A stretch of 64,000 bases of DNA from Ascidia mentula (Eukaryota > Chordata > Ascidiacea > Phlebobranchia > Ascidiidae). A program made the position numbers and the translations under genes. The DNA lies in contig OX387203.1 of NCBI GenBank assembly GCA_947561715.1, forward strand, positions 10,168,001-10,232,000, in the 5' to 3' direction. Shown here piece after piece: positions 1-11,757 of this stretch. The notes beneath the pieces are model-generated. The model searched no databases, was not told the DNA's origin, and saw only the letters and a list, made by a program, of their open reading frames with translations. Numbering within the stretch: position 1 is the first letter of the stretch; each line of letters opens with the position of its first letter.

Positions 1-180
1 AGAAGAATTTGTATAGGATGATTTGGTGAAAACGTATATTATTCAGTGTATAGGCAAGCTCTTTCCTGCCTAGAAATTGAATGCATCACATGTTAAATGG
101 AATGATTTACCCACATTTCGACTAATGACTGTAATTGCTCTAGTTTTTGCTTGTCCACAACGGTTTTTTGTGTTTTTCAG

Positions 181-3100
181 AAACTAATCGAGGAAACAGG
201 AAAAGTGCAGGTACTTGTTCCTATTGGTTGTTTATAAAGGATACTGAAAGTATGCAAAATATATGATGTGTTGATGACAAACGACTTGGGGATTTGACGT
301 TAAAGCTCGAAATTCAGCTATTTTGCTTTGCAGAATAGCGGAGCTGTTTCGTTTTTCTGTGATTTTCAAAAAAGTTTTGGAAACTATTTGGTGGACGCTG
401 ACGACAACGTTCTTCTCGACTGCTTTCAACAAATTTCGTCTCTTCCACTTGGTACATGATTGTGTTTTGGCTTTGTTACTCTGCTTCTACTTTAAAATTC
501 ACCAACTTATTTTGCAATGCGTTTTGATTTCCTTCAAATTTTCGCATGTGGTTGAGATTGTCCAAAGTCTGAATTGCCATGTAATGGCTGTAAACATCTT
601 TCGCGTCTTTTTAGGGTACAACAACCAGGAATTACTAGATCTTTGTCATGATGCAGCAACAAAGGTAAACTCTTTGAATAAAGCTGGCTTATGTAGAAAA
701 AATTTATAAGCATATTACTACGAAAATTTAACCAAATTGCACCATTAGCAATATAGAGTCCATTTAACTAAAAAAAGTAAAATCAATTTTAGAAACATTT
801 TAGTTGTACTCATTACACATAAACAACTGTATTACACAAAAATCCAAAGCAACATATTTTTCACGTTCGTGTTACCTCCTTTAATTATAGTGATTTGTTT
901 TGGTAAAAACATTCATTGTATTTAAAATCGAATGTCAAATTTATGGAATATTTTGAATATATTCCTGGACAAAAAGAAAATTTGACACAAAATTAAAATT
1001 AGCTGACTTTATAGTTTGACTACGAATAGATAAACAAATTTTAACATAAACAAAACTACCCATAGAACTCGTAAAAAATCATTTTATAAAATCTATAAGA
1101 CCTTAATGCAACCATTCTCAATTTACACATTTTCGACAAAACACCAAAAGACCTTATTTCATTATTTTAACTCTCAGTCGGCGATGGTCAACCGTCCAGC
1201 ATTGGGAATGTTTCCCGACAGAAATTTCCTCCCATTGGTTCAGAAAAGTTTGATCAAGGTGGCGCCACCCGGTCTGAAACAAGTAGTCACGATGTCTTGC
1301 GGTAGTTGTTCGAACGAGAATGCTTACAAGTCTGCTTTCTTCTGGTACATGAAGAAAAAACGGGGAAGCGAATTGCCTCCACCTGGTGACCCAGCCTACG
1401 ATACCTGCATGATAAACCAGGTAAATATCTCGCTTTGGCGATGTTGTTACTTTTAATGTAGTTTGTTTTCAATTATATTCAAGCACTGTAGTTTGTTTTC
1501 AATTATAATCAAGCAATGTAGTTTGTTTTCAATTATAATCAAGCAATGTAGTTCTTGTACAACGCGAACTTGTGTTTTAGCCACCAGGGGCGCCAAACCT
1601 GTCGATTTTGTCGTTCGACGGAGCTTTCCACGGTCGTACACTGGGTTGCCTGGCAACCACTCACAGCAAACCGATTCACAAACTCGACGTGCCGAGTTTT
1701 GATTGGCCAATTGCTCCTTTCCCGAAACTCAAATACCCCCTTGAGGAATTTGCGCGCGAAAACGCCGCAGAAGAGGTGGGGATTTTTTACAGTCGATTTT
1801 TGTTTTGTTTTTTATGAATTAATTCCTCCAGTGGAGAAGAACAGGTATGGATATGTGATGTGTTTTGAAATTTATGATCACACTTCAAGTACGATACATT
1901 CAAAATATAGATGTGAATACATATCTTATGGGTTACGGCTACGATATACTTGTGCACTATTTCGTGGATTTAAACCAAACTATATCTGTGGCCAAACAAT
2001 GTAACTGTGCGATTTCTTCGAAAACTGATAAACACATAGTGTACCATTGTTTAAATTTCTGAAAAACGTTTCACCAAGAAATGTAGTTCCTGGTAACAGT
2101 CGACATTCCACTGTAACCGCGCGGGAGTGCGCGACTTTTCAATAATAGAATCGTGCTTGCGCATCTCCAAACTCCTCAATAAAACTGAATTACACGCAAA
2201 CACAGCGCATAAATTAATAGGAATTGCTCTTCTGGCACTTAAGTTACGAAAGTGTTTATTGTAACCAACATTTCGTCCACCATCCGGGAGACTTCCTTAG
2301 TATTATGAAGCGCACAAATCCCTACAAACAAAGCAAACCTTTGCAAATATTATTGTTACGATCATCTATAATTACTTCTTGTTCAACACAAATATATGTT
2401 TTCTGTTAATGTAAAGTATGCAGTTGTTTTCCTTCGAATGTTACATTTAACCTCTGGAATGACTTTAACAAGGATTGTTTATCAGGCTCGGTGTTTGGAA
2501 ATTGCTGAAGATTTAGTTGAGAAATGGAAGTCGAAAGCTCCTGTTGCGGGTTTGGTTATCGAACCTGTTCAAGCTGAAGGAGGTGATTTTCACGCTACTG
2601 CCGATTTCTTCAGAAAACTGAAGAAAATGACTGAACGGGTAAGCCCAGTAACAATTCCATTACCAACATAGATGTGTGGATACAAACAATATTTATATCA
2701 AAACATAAAATTCGTAACTATTTTACGCAATACCTATATTAAGGGTGGCCACACCGTCCTTATTTTAAAGATTTACCCGTGTTTGTCATCATTGCTTAGG
2801 TGTCCATATTTATAGGCATTGCTTAGGTGTTTTAGCCACAGGCGTCCTTTAGCTCCAACAACGTTAAATACAGGCCGTTATCTTAAAACATTATTTGTTT
2901 GTCATTCTCTCGTCACGACCAAAAAAAGGTCATTATGTTTAAATGTCAATAAAATGCAGCATGATTTAAATCCTATTTATCTGCAGTTGTCAGCTTCACA
3001 TCGATATCAACCCTGTCAATAATAATATAATAAACTAATGACAGGTGATCAGCGTTAAAACGATTTTTAATTTACTTTGAAATCATAAATGTAAATTCTG

Positions 3101-4934
3101 CCTATCTCCTAGCTCTATTAGATTTTGCCATGTTAAGTCGTTTTTTTTCTTGTGAACCATTAAAACACAAAGGCAAATTTGATCATAGCTGTGTTTTTCT
3201 TGACCGTTTTACTCTGTTAAGCTAAGATATATTTCTCCCAATGACTAAAAAAATATGGCGACCACACTTCTTAAAAGAATCAAGCGTTTGTTTTACTATT
3301 GTATTCTTTCTCATTCCAGCAAGACATCGCATTTATTTGCGACGAGGTGCAGACTGGTATGGCTGTGACCGGCCGCTGGTGGGCGCACGAGCACTTCGGG
3401 TTTGAAAATCCTCCGGATGTGGTAACTTTTGCGAAAAAAATGCTGACTGGGGGCTACTATTTTGCTGACCATATGAGGTGGAACACTGTAAGTTGTTTGG
3501 TATTGGTTGTAGTATGTTGTTATGCCGTATCCCATTAAAATAGTGGTTTCCAACACGGGGTTTGCGGACCCCAAAGAAGCCCACAAAAAACTGTTTTTTA
3601 AACAAAGTTTCACTGACTACAAAGGTGGGAAACCACTTGATTTGTGTACCTAAATTATGGAACAACTCTATTGCTTTAAAAGGAGTTACTCATCTACGCT
3701 ATACGAATTTAGTAGTGGCTACTGTCGTATGACGCATGTCGTTGTGAAAACGAAAGCCGTTTCCAATAACTGGGGTTGATGTTACGTTTTCATCGATGCT
3801 TATCAACCTTATCCACTTTACTTAATAGTTTTTGTTTTATATCTATATACAATCTACAGAAAGCACTTTTTATGTTTCGTGCAAGGTTAGTCTTGACCCA
3901 ACATATTTCCAAACGTTTGGAAAAACTAATGCCCTGGTTTCGTTTGAACGCCACGCAAGCGAATTTTAATGTACTGCACCCACCTGAAAGCGCTTCTCGA
4001 CACACTGTTTGTAAATCACACATCTAAACATTAAAAGTGACATTTTTTACATTTAGGGGTACCGCGGTAACTAAAAAATTACAATGTAGACTTATCATAA
4101 AACAACTTTTGAAACCACATAATATGACCATTTTCTCGCAGGGCTTCCGTGTGTTCAACACCTGGATGGGCGACCCTGTCAAACTTCACCTTCTGGAGAA
4201 AACTCTCGAAGTTGTCGAGCGTGAAAAGTTAATGAAACAGGCTGAGCAAAGTGGGCAGCGACTCCAAGCGGGTTTAAGAGACCTTGAAAAACGTCATCCT
4301 GGAATAATGTATGGGACCAGAGGTCTGGGAACTTTTAGTGCTGTCGATATTTTGGGCGAAGGCAAAAGGGATAAAGTTCACCGGCAGTTGCTGCAGAAAG
4401 GTGGGTGATTTTATATGAAACGGCCATTTACGCAGTACATCAAAAAACGTAGCAAAAATTGACGACAAAATTATGCGTAAAATTAAAATACTGCTGTTCA
4501 ATGACACAGGTGTGTCTGAAACTTCTGCTAAATATGTCATTGTACAGGACCTTAGCTTTGAATTGAAAATTCAAAGTAGTTATCTCAAAGTATATTTGCA
4601 CCTGAGAATATATTTTTATTATTTTTATACAAAAAATTTAATAATCCCATAATGGTGCTGATTGTCTGCCACTATTTTTGAGTAGCTTTGGATGTGTCAT
4701 AAAGATTCGTATTTTATTTGTTTATTTTGGCTCTTTCTAAAATTATCAAGTGTTTCGGTGTGTCTGAACTTCAGCTTGCAGACGCTTGACATTGAAACGA
4801 TACAACTTTTAGGTGTGCTTGCTGGTCAGTGTGGAACGAACACTATTCGATTTCGACCTTGTCTGCTTTTCACACCGACCCACGCAGACATGGTGGTGGA
4901 TAGGCTTGATCAGACCGTTACTGAAGTGGCGTGA
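181..4934 (+). CDS. ABAT: 4-aminobutyrate aminotransferase, tandem copy 1 (5' partial)
   Basis: Mitochondrial PLP enzyme that transaminates GABA with 2-oxoglutarate to succinic semialdehyde and glutamate (family knowledge). Exons seen: 181-210, 334-451, 615-664, 1178-1420, 1581-1775, 2486-2638, 3320-3487, 4142-4400, 4813-4934; all phases close and the stop is TGA at 4932-4934. The first exons, with presequence and N-terminus, lie left of the window. Visible motifs: the CGSC cysteine pair of the iron-sulfur site in exon 1178-1420, the DEVQTG motif that holds the PLP ring, the [10 protein letters not shown] motif whose second lysine binds PLP, and a C-terminal [11 protein letters not shown] segment. 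Every exon has the same length as in copy 2, so the pair is a tandem duplication. No frameshift or stop is present, so it looks functional. The polyadenylation signal lies about 130 bp after the stop. Confidence 0.93.
1457..1551. repeat. 30-bp minisatellite in ABAT copy 1 intron
   Basis: A 30-bp unit beginning TGTAGTTTGTTTTCAATTAT is repeated at 1457, 1487 and 1517, with a fourth partial start at 1547. It lies in the intron between exons 1178-1420 and 1581-1775 and is absent from the same intron of copy 2. Confidence 0.9.
3542..3636. mobile_element. Short terminal-inverted-repeat remnant in ABAT copy 1 intron
   Basis: The segment starts AGTGGTTTCCAAC and ends with the near-complement GGTGGGAAACCACT, with a GCGGACCCC core. 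This resembles small hAT-type MITEs. No target duplication is visible, so it may be old or truncated. Confidence 0.4.
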
Positions 4935-5062
4935 TCTTGAAACGAAGTGAAGATAAGAAAGAAGTTTAATGTGTTGAAAATTGTTGCGGTGTACAAGAAG
5001 CGCTTGTTGTTGTTCACTGATCTGTACATTTCTGTTAATTTTCGTAGTGTAAATGTGTAGTC

Positions 5063-5068
5063 AATAAA
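5063..5068 (+). terminator. Polyadenylation signal AATAAA, ABAT copy 1
   Basis: AATAAA occurs 129 bp after the copy 1 stop codon and is the first such hexamer after it. Confidence 0.65.
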
Positions 5069-5762
5069 ACTGCCATAATTTTTGCATTCGTTGTTTTAAT
5101 AGTTTTTTTCCAAAAAACGGTGCTTTTGCATGAAGAATGTTTCGGTGAGAAGGAAATGTCATTATGTATAAATAACTTGTAACAAATGACAATTTGATAT
5201 GTCAACAAATAATTTCGCTGCTAATTAGCTTTTTGTTACCTCGAACATTGAATTAAACTTGCCCGTGAATCATATAATGACCATTGTGAAATTTTTGAAC
5301 AATAAATAATGCACTTTCGGCAGAAAAATTCAAAGCATTTTCGCCAAAATCTTTGCCGCTGGAATTTAAAGCTTGATTTGGGAAAATATGACGTCAGGGC
5401 TATATTGGTTTCAAAACATGGAGCATCGTAAACAGAAACTTCTCTACGCTCGAAGGTTGTTTTGAAGCGAGGAAGATGTATCACGTATTGCTAGGTCTAA
5501 TGTATAACAAGCAAATGCCTGACAGAACACGCCAGTGTGGTTGCTTTTCGCCTATTTACCAATTTCGCTGAAATACCAATCTCATCAGTATATAAATAGG
5601 TGCGTGAACAACATCTTGCAGCAAACACAAAGAGTTGCTTTGCTTGTTGTGTTGCGGCAGAGATTTTTAGCAAGAAATTAAAGCGAATATCGAATTAAAA
5701 TTGCAATTAAACATGTTCACTTCAATTTATTTTCGCATGGTAATTCATTTCTGTTAGACTTT

Positions 5763-6432
5763 ATTAAATTTTAATTGTTACTAGAACAACTTTGTGTCCA
5801 CGCTTCTGGTTTTAGAAAACATGTATCGCTTTTTATTAAAGCATCTTCAGTTCTACAAATAACATAAACAGAAAAGACATAGTTAAATGCTAAAATGATA
5901 AAACGATAAAAATTGGCCGAACAGAAGAAACCTCTGGTGCTAACATACTGGACGACGCTCTGAGCAGGTGATGCGAGTGACCTACTTTTTTATCACCACA
6001 GGCTCACATTGCTTAAACAGGCGAAACAACGATCAAAAGGTTATACGAGGACAAATAACAAAAATCAACATTCAAAAATTAATTTTACCGTCAGTTGCGT
6101 GAGCCCCGCCCATTTCATTTCATTTTTATTTTTTTATATGATTTCTTATTATAACCTTTTGATCGTTGTTTCGCCTGATTAAACAATGTGAGCATGTGGT
6201 GATAAAAAAGTAGGTCACTCGCATCACCTGCTCAGAGCGTCTTCCAGTATGTTAGCACCAGAGGTTTCTTCTGTTCGGCCAATTTTTATCGTTTTATCAT
6301 TTTAGCATCTAACTATGTCTTTTATGTTTATGTTATTTGTAGAACTGAAGATGCTTTAATAAAAAGCGAAACATGTTTCATAAAACCAGAAGCGTGGACA
6401 CAAAGTTGTTCTAGTAACATTTAAAATTGAAT
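5763..6432. mobile_element. Foldback element with 282-bp inverted arms
   Basis: Left arm 5763-6044 and right arm 6151-6432 are near-perfect inverted copies of each other, separated by a 106-bp AT-rich spacer. The arms include the matching pairs GATCAAAAGGTTAT / ATAACCTTTTGATC and GTTACTAGAAC / GTTCTAGTAAC. No long ORF is present. I saw no clear target-site duplication. It is most likely a non-autonomous foldback or MITE-type transposon. Confidence 0.85.
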
Positions 6433-6440
6433 TGATGGTT

Positions 6441-6504
6441 AACTTGTGTCACGTGAAAGATGTGTTGCTGGTTAGGTAGATTTCATGAAGTAAAAACATT
6501 TTAT
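6441..6504 (+). repeat. Dispersed repeat, copy 1
   Basis: The stretch containing TTGTGTCACG, GTGTTGCTGGT and AAGTAAAAACATTTT recurs in the same orientation at 17855-17918 in the first intron of POGLUT copy 2. It abuts the right arm of the foldback element, so the foldback may have inserted next to or into an older repeat. Confidence 0.65.
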
Positions 6505-6676
6505 TGAGACTTTACTAAGTTACATATAGGTTGTAAAACAGCATATGTGGCAAGATTGGTACGTTTTGTGCTGTACAATTAGTCTGTGTTGGTTATCCAA
6601 ATATGACTCTACATGTATAGGCTTATTTATAGCTAGACCGCTGTTATTGCAAAACGTTGCACAACTATTCAAAAAA

Positions 6677-9600
6677 ATGTCGTTTTGTGGCAAGATTGGG
6701 TTTTTATTTCGCCGTCACAAAAATTACGTTTATTTTCCAAAACGGCCAAGTAAGTATTCAAGATTTTTTATGATAAATCGCAGTAATTTGGCATATATGG
6801 CAACGCATGAATATACAATGATTTCAATTTTTAATGAGCAGGCACACAGGCTGCGCAGAGCGGAATGTTCCGAATACCAGATGGACCAATATTAAAAACC
6901 GATGTTCCTGGTCCAAAAACCAAGGTTTGCGAGACTGCGTTAGTAATATATTCTCAGTCAGCCCAAGATGTATTTTAGGATATACGTATATGTTACGTGT
7001 CACTAACTTTCCTTCGTGTATTTTAGGAATTAATTCGAGAAACTGACAAGATACAGGTAAACCTTTAATCATTTAATAGGTCAGAATAGTAAAAGCCTGG
7101 AAAAATTAAGTCGCATTGAAAAAAGGCCATCGACAGTTAAATAACACGAAATGATTTTCATTTTGCACGCAAAGTTGCATAAACAATAAACGTGATACCT
7201 AAAATGGCTTGGACACAAATAAAATCACTCGGCTTATCTTAAACTAGCGCCCATAAAAAAACGTGTTTTTAATCCGTAATTTCGGCTTTAGAAATGTAAC
7301 CATATTTTATGCGCACATTTATATGTTCATAGAATGTGGCCGTAATTTCACTTTTCTGCGACTTCGAAAATAGCCACGGCAACTACCTGGTCGATGCAGA
7401 CGGCAACATACTACTTGATTGCTTTCAGCAAATTTCTTCTTTGCCTTTAGGTAAGCTTGTGGCTCGAATTATAGGCTAGGCTTCTTACTATATACCCGAT
7501 CAAAAACACTTTTTTTTTTTTAGTAGGAATTAGTGTTGGGCAGGGCTTCTTAAACTTGGAGTCGCGAACCTTTGGGAATTTGCACGTCGAATTTTGTGGA
7601 TTACAAAAAGTAAACCACACAAAATTCGACATTTAACTGTATTGAGACAACCTCAAGACATGTTATGCTGGTTCACTTAATGCTGGTTTGAGATAAAAAT
7701 TATGTCAAAATCTGTTGTTTATAAAAATCAGATGTTAAACACGAAGAGCAGCGGAATGTTTTGTTTAATTAAAAGGGATTGCAATCAAAAAGTTTTGGAA
7801 AGTCCTCGTGTAGAGAAATTTGCTTCAACGTCCTTTCGAAAACTTTGAATCTGGAAACATTTTTGTGATTCTTCACAGTTTGAAGCATTTAAAACAACAC
7901 CAAACTAACCAAAGTATCACTATTTGGATAAAAGGCCTGACATAAACAATGCCACACACTAACATCTAGGATTCAGCTTGGCCATTGCTTGCATTTTGTA
8001 ACTACGTTAGTTTTGATACTCAATGAATGCAAAATTATGTTTTGTAGGCTACAATCACTCCGAGCTCCTGAAAATGTGCACCAACAATGCCATTAGGGTA
8101 AGTTTTGTATTCAACAAAAACCAGAACGATTTAAATAACTTGCTTTCTTTAATGATCTCAGCAATAAAACGAAGCTCATTAGACCTTCATTTACCAAAAA
8201 AATACTTTTGTTTTTAACGACAGTCGGTTATGGTCAACCGTCCGGCTATGGGCATGTTCCCGAACAGGGACTTTCCCTCGTTGGTTCAAAGAACTTTGAT
8301 CAAGGTGGCGCCACCTGGTCTGAAGCAAGTTGTCACCATGGCTTGCGGTAGTTGTTCGAACGAGAATGCCTATAAGTCCGTTTTCTTCTGGTACATGAAA
8401 AAAAAGCGGGGATACGAATTGCCACCGCGCGAAGACCCAGCGTACGATACCTGCATGATAAACAAGGTAAACGAATGAAAAAGTTTTGCTGGAACATGTC
8501 AACAAACTTGTCTTTGTTTTAGCCACCAGGGGCGCCAGAACTTTCAATTTTATCTTTTGAGGGGGGATTCCACGGTCGAACCATCGGTACTTTATCGACC
8601 ACTCACAGCAAACCGATTCACAAACTCGACGTGCCGAGTTTTGATTGGCCAATCGCTCCTTTCCCGAAACTCAAATATCCCCTTGAGGAGTTTGAGCGGG
8701 AGAATGCCGCTGAAGAGGTAATCTTTAACCGAATACGCTTTGTTTACCAGGCTCGTTTACCAGGTTTTGTTTACCAGGCTCGGTGTTTGGAAATTGCCGA
8801 AGATTTGGTTGAAAAATGGAAGTCGAAAGCTCCTGTTGCGGGTTTGGTTATCGAACCTATTCAAGCTGAAGGAGGTGATCGCCATGCTTCGGGGGACTTT
8901 TTCAGAAAACTAAAGAAAATGTCTGAAAGGGTATAAGTTGATGCAATAAACGGTTAACAGAACTTGATTTTTATGCACATAGAATGTGTACAATTATATT
9001 TTTTACGTGAGCAAAACCAGTATGAATAAGAACACTATGTTCATATTAAATGTGTATCGTTAACGTTTTCTGTATAATTAGCTTCGACACAACACAATTT
9101 CGACGATTTTAGGAAAAACTGCAGTCTAAAAACCAATAACAATTGTTTAGTGATTAAAATATGATCCTAAATATACAGTGATTGAAATGCGATCCTAAAT
9201 CTTATCTAAGTTTGTTTTGTTTTTAGCAAGAAATCGCGTTCATATGCGATGAAGTGCAGACAGGAATGGCTGTAACCGGCCGCTGGTGGGCGCACGAGCA
9301 TTTTTGCTTGGAAAATCCACCAGATGTTGTCACTTTTGCAAAGAAAATGCTTACAGGAGGTTTTTATTTTGCTGACCACATAAAATGGAACGCGGTGAGT
9401 GATATTTTTGGATATGTTCTGCTTTATTAATGGCACAAAACTTGGCGTGTGCTTTCTTAACTGTTTATGTATAGCCACTTATCTTGAATCCTCACCAGGT
9501 GCAGCTCCTCCAACAAGCTGTTCTTGTTCCGCCAGCGACTCGACGTATGTAGTCAATTAAACGTTTGTTCGCTGGGTATTTTGTTTAAATTACAAAGAAA

Positions 9601-10349
9601 ACGCCATCACAGTTTCTTAAGAAATTTATAAAAAAAAAGTAATTCAAATGTGTAGAAAATGTCTGCACAAAAAGACATAATATTCATTTACAAGAGAGAC
9701 ACAATGTAAGTTACATCAAGCGTGGTTTTTCAATCTACACCGAAGTTTTTGCTGAGAAAACCTGGTAAACAGTTTTGTGTACTACAATCGTGTTCTCAGG
9801 GCTACCGTGTACTGAACACATGGATGGGCGACCCAGTAAAACTACACCTTCTGGAGAAAGTCATTGAAATCACGGAAGGCGAGAAGTTGATGAAACAGGC
9901 CGAAAAAACTGGAAAATGTATGGTGTCTGATTTGAAAGAAATGGAAAAAAAATACCCAGGGTTGGTGTACGGGGCCAGAGGTATTGGAACCTTCTGTGCT
10001 GTTGATGTTGTGGGCGATGGTGTAAGAGACGAAGTGGTCGGGAAACTCTTACAAAAAGGTAAAATGTAGGCTAAATAACACCAACAAATCCAGTTAAACA
10101 ATGTTTTGTCGTTTTTAACTCTATCCTTTTTGTCTAAAAACGTAGCAATCTAAGCATTATTGAATTCATTGATACCCACTGGTTGTGTTTTGTTCAATAA
10201 CATTGATGCTGGGTTGTCCCACAACAGGTGTTCTTGCTGGCACTTGTGGAACGCAAACCATCCGCCTACGCCCCTGTCTGCTTTTCACACCTCGTCATGC
10301 AGACATACTGATCGACAAACTTGATCAAGTATTCCAAGATATCTACTAA
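6677..10349 (+). CDS. ABAT: 4-aminobutyrate aminotransferase, tandem copy 2 (complete)
   Basis: Exons 6677-6749, 6842-6924, 7027-7056, 7333-7450, 8048-8097, 8224-8466, 8523-8717, 8778-8930, 9227-9394, 9800-10058, 10228-10349 give 497 residues with TAA stop, close to the roughly 500 of vertebrate ABAT. The start at 6677 was chosen because the exon ends in phase with the acceptor at 6842 and gives a basic, acid-free N-terminus ([19 protein letters not shown]) like a mitochondrial presequence. Next comes the family motif [13 protein letters not shown]. Cofactor residues: Cys159 and Cys162 (ACGSC), Asp323 (CDEVQTG), PLP lysine Lys355 (FAKKMLTGG). The intron at 8718-8777 is only 60 bp and has three repeated acceptor-like sequences. 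The exon 2 donor is GTTTGC, a weak site. Expected mitochondrial GABA catabolism; intact. The first exon is the least certain part. Confidence 0.93.
8741..8777 (+). repeat. Triplicated acceptor-like TTTACCAG in ABAT copy 2 intron
   Basis: TTTACCAG occurs three times, with AG at 8749-8750, 8762-8763 and 8776-8777, the first and last followed by GCTCG. The last is the acceptor matching copy 1. Use of the first would add nine in-frame residues but leave a 33-bp intron. Confidence 0.75.
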
Positions 10350-10503
10350 CTGATGAAATCAATGTCTTGTACAAAGCCGAGATGTAAACGACACAAAATC
10401 CACTGTTAATTGCTTTGTGTCGGCTTTAATCTTTGTGTATTATGCGATTTTATTCATAATTATGTTTATTTGCGTTGTAATAATTTGCAATTGTGTTTTC
10501 ACC

Positions 10504-10509
10504 AATAAA
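10504..10509 (+). terminator. Polyadenylation signal AATAAA, ABAT copy 2
   Basis: AATAAA lies 155 bp after the copy 2 stop. Confidence 0.65.
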
Positions 10510-10732
10510 CCTAATATTGAAGCTATTTATTTGTGACTCCAGAGTAAACTTATGAGTATCCCGATTTGACCAAGTAGGCCATGTGTTTATTGCTTTTTTA
10601 ACGACACAAGAACTTAAGTAACAGGTTTTCTGGGACCCACACTAGTTGTAACGGCAGAATTTGCGCGTCTGGCACCGCGCCGTCGTCACACCAAGAAGGA
10701 ATGTCAATTTCCAAAAACGCGTGTATTTGCCA

Positions 10733-10843
10733 CACGGGCACAGGCACAGGCACTTGACAACACGTACGAGGTACACGTGCAAGAACACGAACACGAGCAC
10801 GTACACGGATACGAGCAAGAACACGAACACGAACACGAACACG
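10733..10843. repeat. Hexanucleotide ACACGA-type simple repeat
   Basis: Imperfect tandem copies of AACACG and GGCACA units run through this stretch, cleanest at 10776-10843. The open frames seen across it are a by-product of the 6-bp period. Confidence 0.85.
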
Positions 10844-11586
10844 GTTTTCTGTGAAGAAAACGTACACTAAGATTCCAGTTAAGCAATGTTAATAAAAAAT
10901 ACCCTTACCGGAGTTTTGAGCCAGATCACACGAAACATCAACACACCAAGCCGATTAATATATCTTACAGCAACTTATTCAACCTTATTCAAATAGAATC
11001 AAGGCAACTCTAGCTTTAGTAAAATAAACTTGACATTAAATTCAGCACGCTACACGTGGTACCTAACAACTCAGTTTTACGAAGCATGGCAGAAGGAAAA
11101 AAGTTCTCTTGCATTATGATGTCACATACAAGGCAAAATTGATATTGTGTGGAAATTGAATTATATGTTTACTGTGTGACGCAGAGGTTGTGCATGAGTG
11201 ATTTTCGATGTTACACTAGTACTTTGCAAATAATTCCTTTTTATGGTTGAATTAACATTTGACCTAAGGAGTTGGGGTTTCCCCGTGTGGAAACCAACTT
11301 GCCAAACAACTGAAATCCAAAAGGAAACGTGGCAAGATTCCGGTTGGTTTGCAATGAATTGAAAGGTCGGGTTTGTTCCGTCCATGTGGGGCGTGTCTAG
11401 GTTACACAGAAAAGAGATCTAAGTAAAATGCAGAAGTTAAGTAGGTTATTCTTTGCCTGCATAAGATAAGGATATAAAATTATTAATGAAGTGCAATTTT
11501 TTTGAAGGTAAACTTTTGCAGGAGGATCTTAAAAGTCTTGCGTATAAGATCTGCATTTTTTGTGCAAAAAAGCCATAATATTGGCG

Positions 11587-11650
11587 AGCTGCAGACATGG
11601 TGTGTACATGCACTGTTTCGACCTGTAAGGTCTCATCAGTGCAGCTGTTG
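11587..11650 (+). repeat. Dispersed GTTTCGACCT family, copy A (partial)
   Basis: The core CTGTTTCGACCT-n4-AGGTCTCATCAGTGCAGCTG type is shared with copies at 12082-12183 (inverted) and 14383-14486. The core has an inverted pair GACCT/AGGTC. It lies about 110 bp upstream of the POGLUT copy 1 start codon. Confidence 0.75.
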
Positions 11651-11740
11651 AAGTGGCATTGTGCTAGCTTCTACACTAGCAGGCACACTAAATCTGCATT
11701 TGTTAACACAATTTAAATAGCTTCTACCCCAATTTTTTTT

Positions 11741-11742
11741 AG
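11741..11742 (+). promoter_or_regulatory. Unpaired 3' splice site, candidate trans-splice acceptor (POGLUT copy 1)
   Basis: A C/T-rich tract (CTTCTACCCCAATTTTTTTT) ends in AG 15 nt before the ATG at 11758. I see no matching upstream donor-exon. Spliced-leader addition, known in tunicates, would explain it; an undetected 5' non-coding exon would also. Confidence 0.45.
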
Positions 11743-11757
11743 CTTCCCTTGGTCAAA

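Larger units (their letters stand above)
4935..6676. other. Spacer between ABAT copies
   Basis: It contains the 3' UTR of copy 1, the 670-bp foldback element at 5763-6432, a short dispersed repeat at 6441-6504 and the probable promoter of copy 2. I see no coding exon. Confidence 0.7.
10350..11757. other. Spacer ABAT copy 2 to POGLUT copy 1
   Basis: It contains the ABAT 3' UTR, a GC-richer stretch at about 10620-10860 with a CACGAA-type simple repeat, and AT-rich DNA to 11757. A dispersed repeat copy lies at 11587-11650. No exon was recognised. Confidence 0.6.

Noticed and set aside
10598..10886. Several overlapping open frames rich in Val-Arg or Cys-Ser
   Set aside because: They are low-complexity products of the 6-bp simple repeat, not genes.
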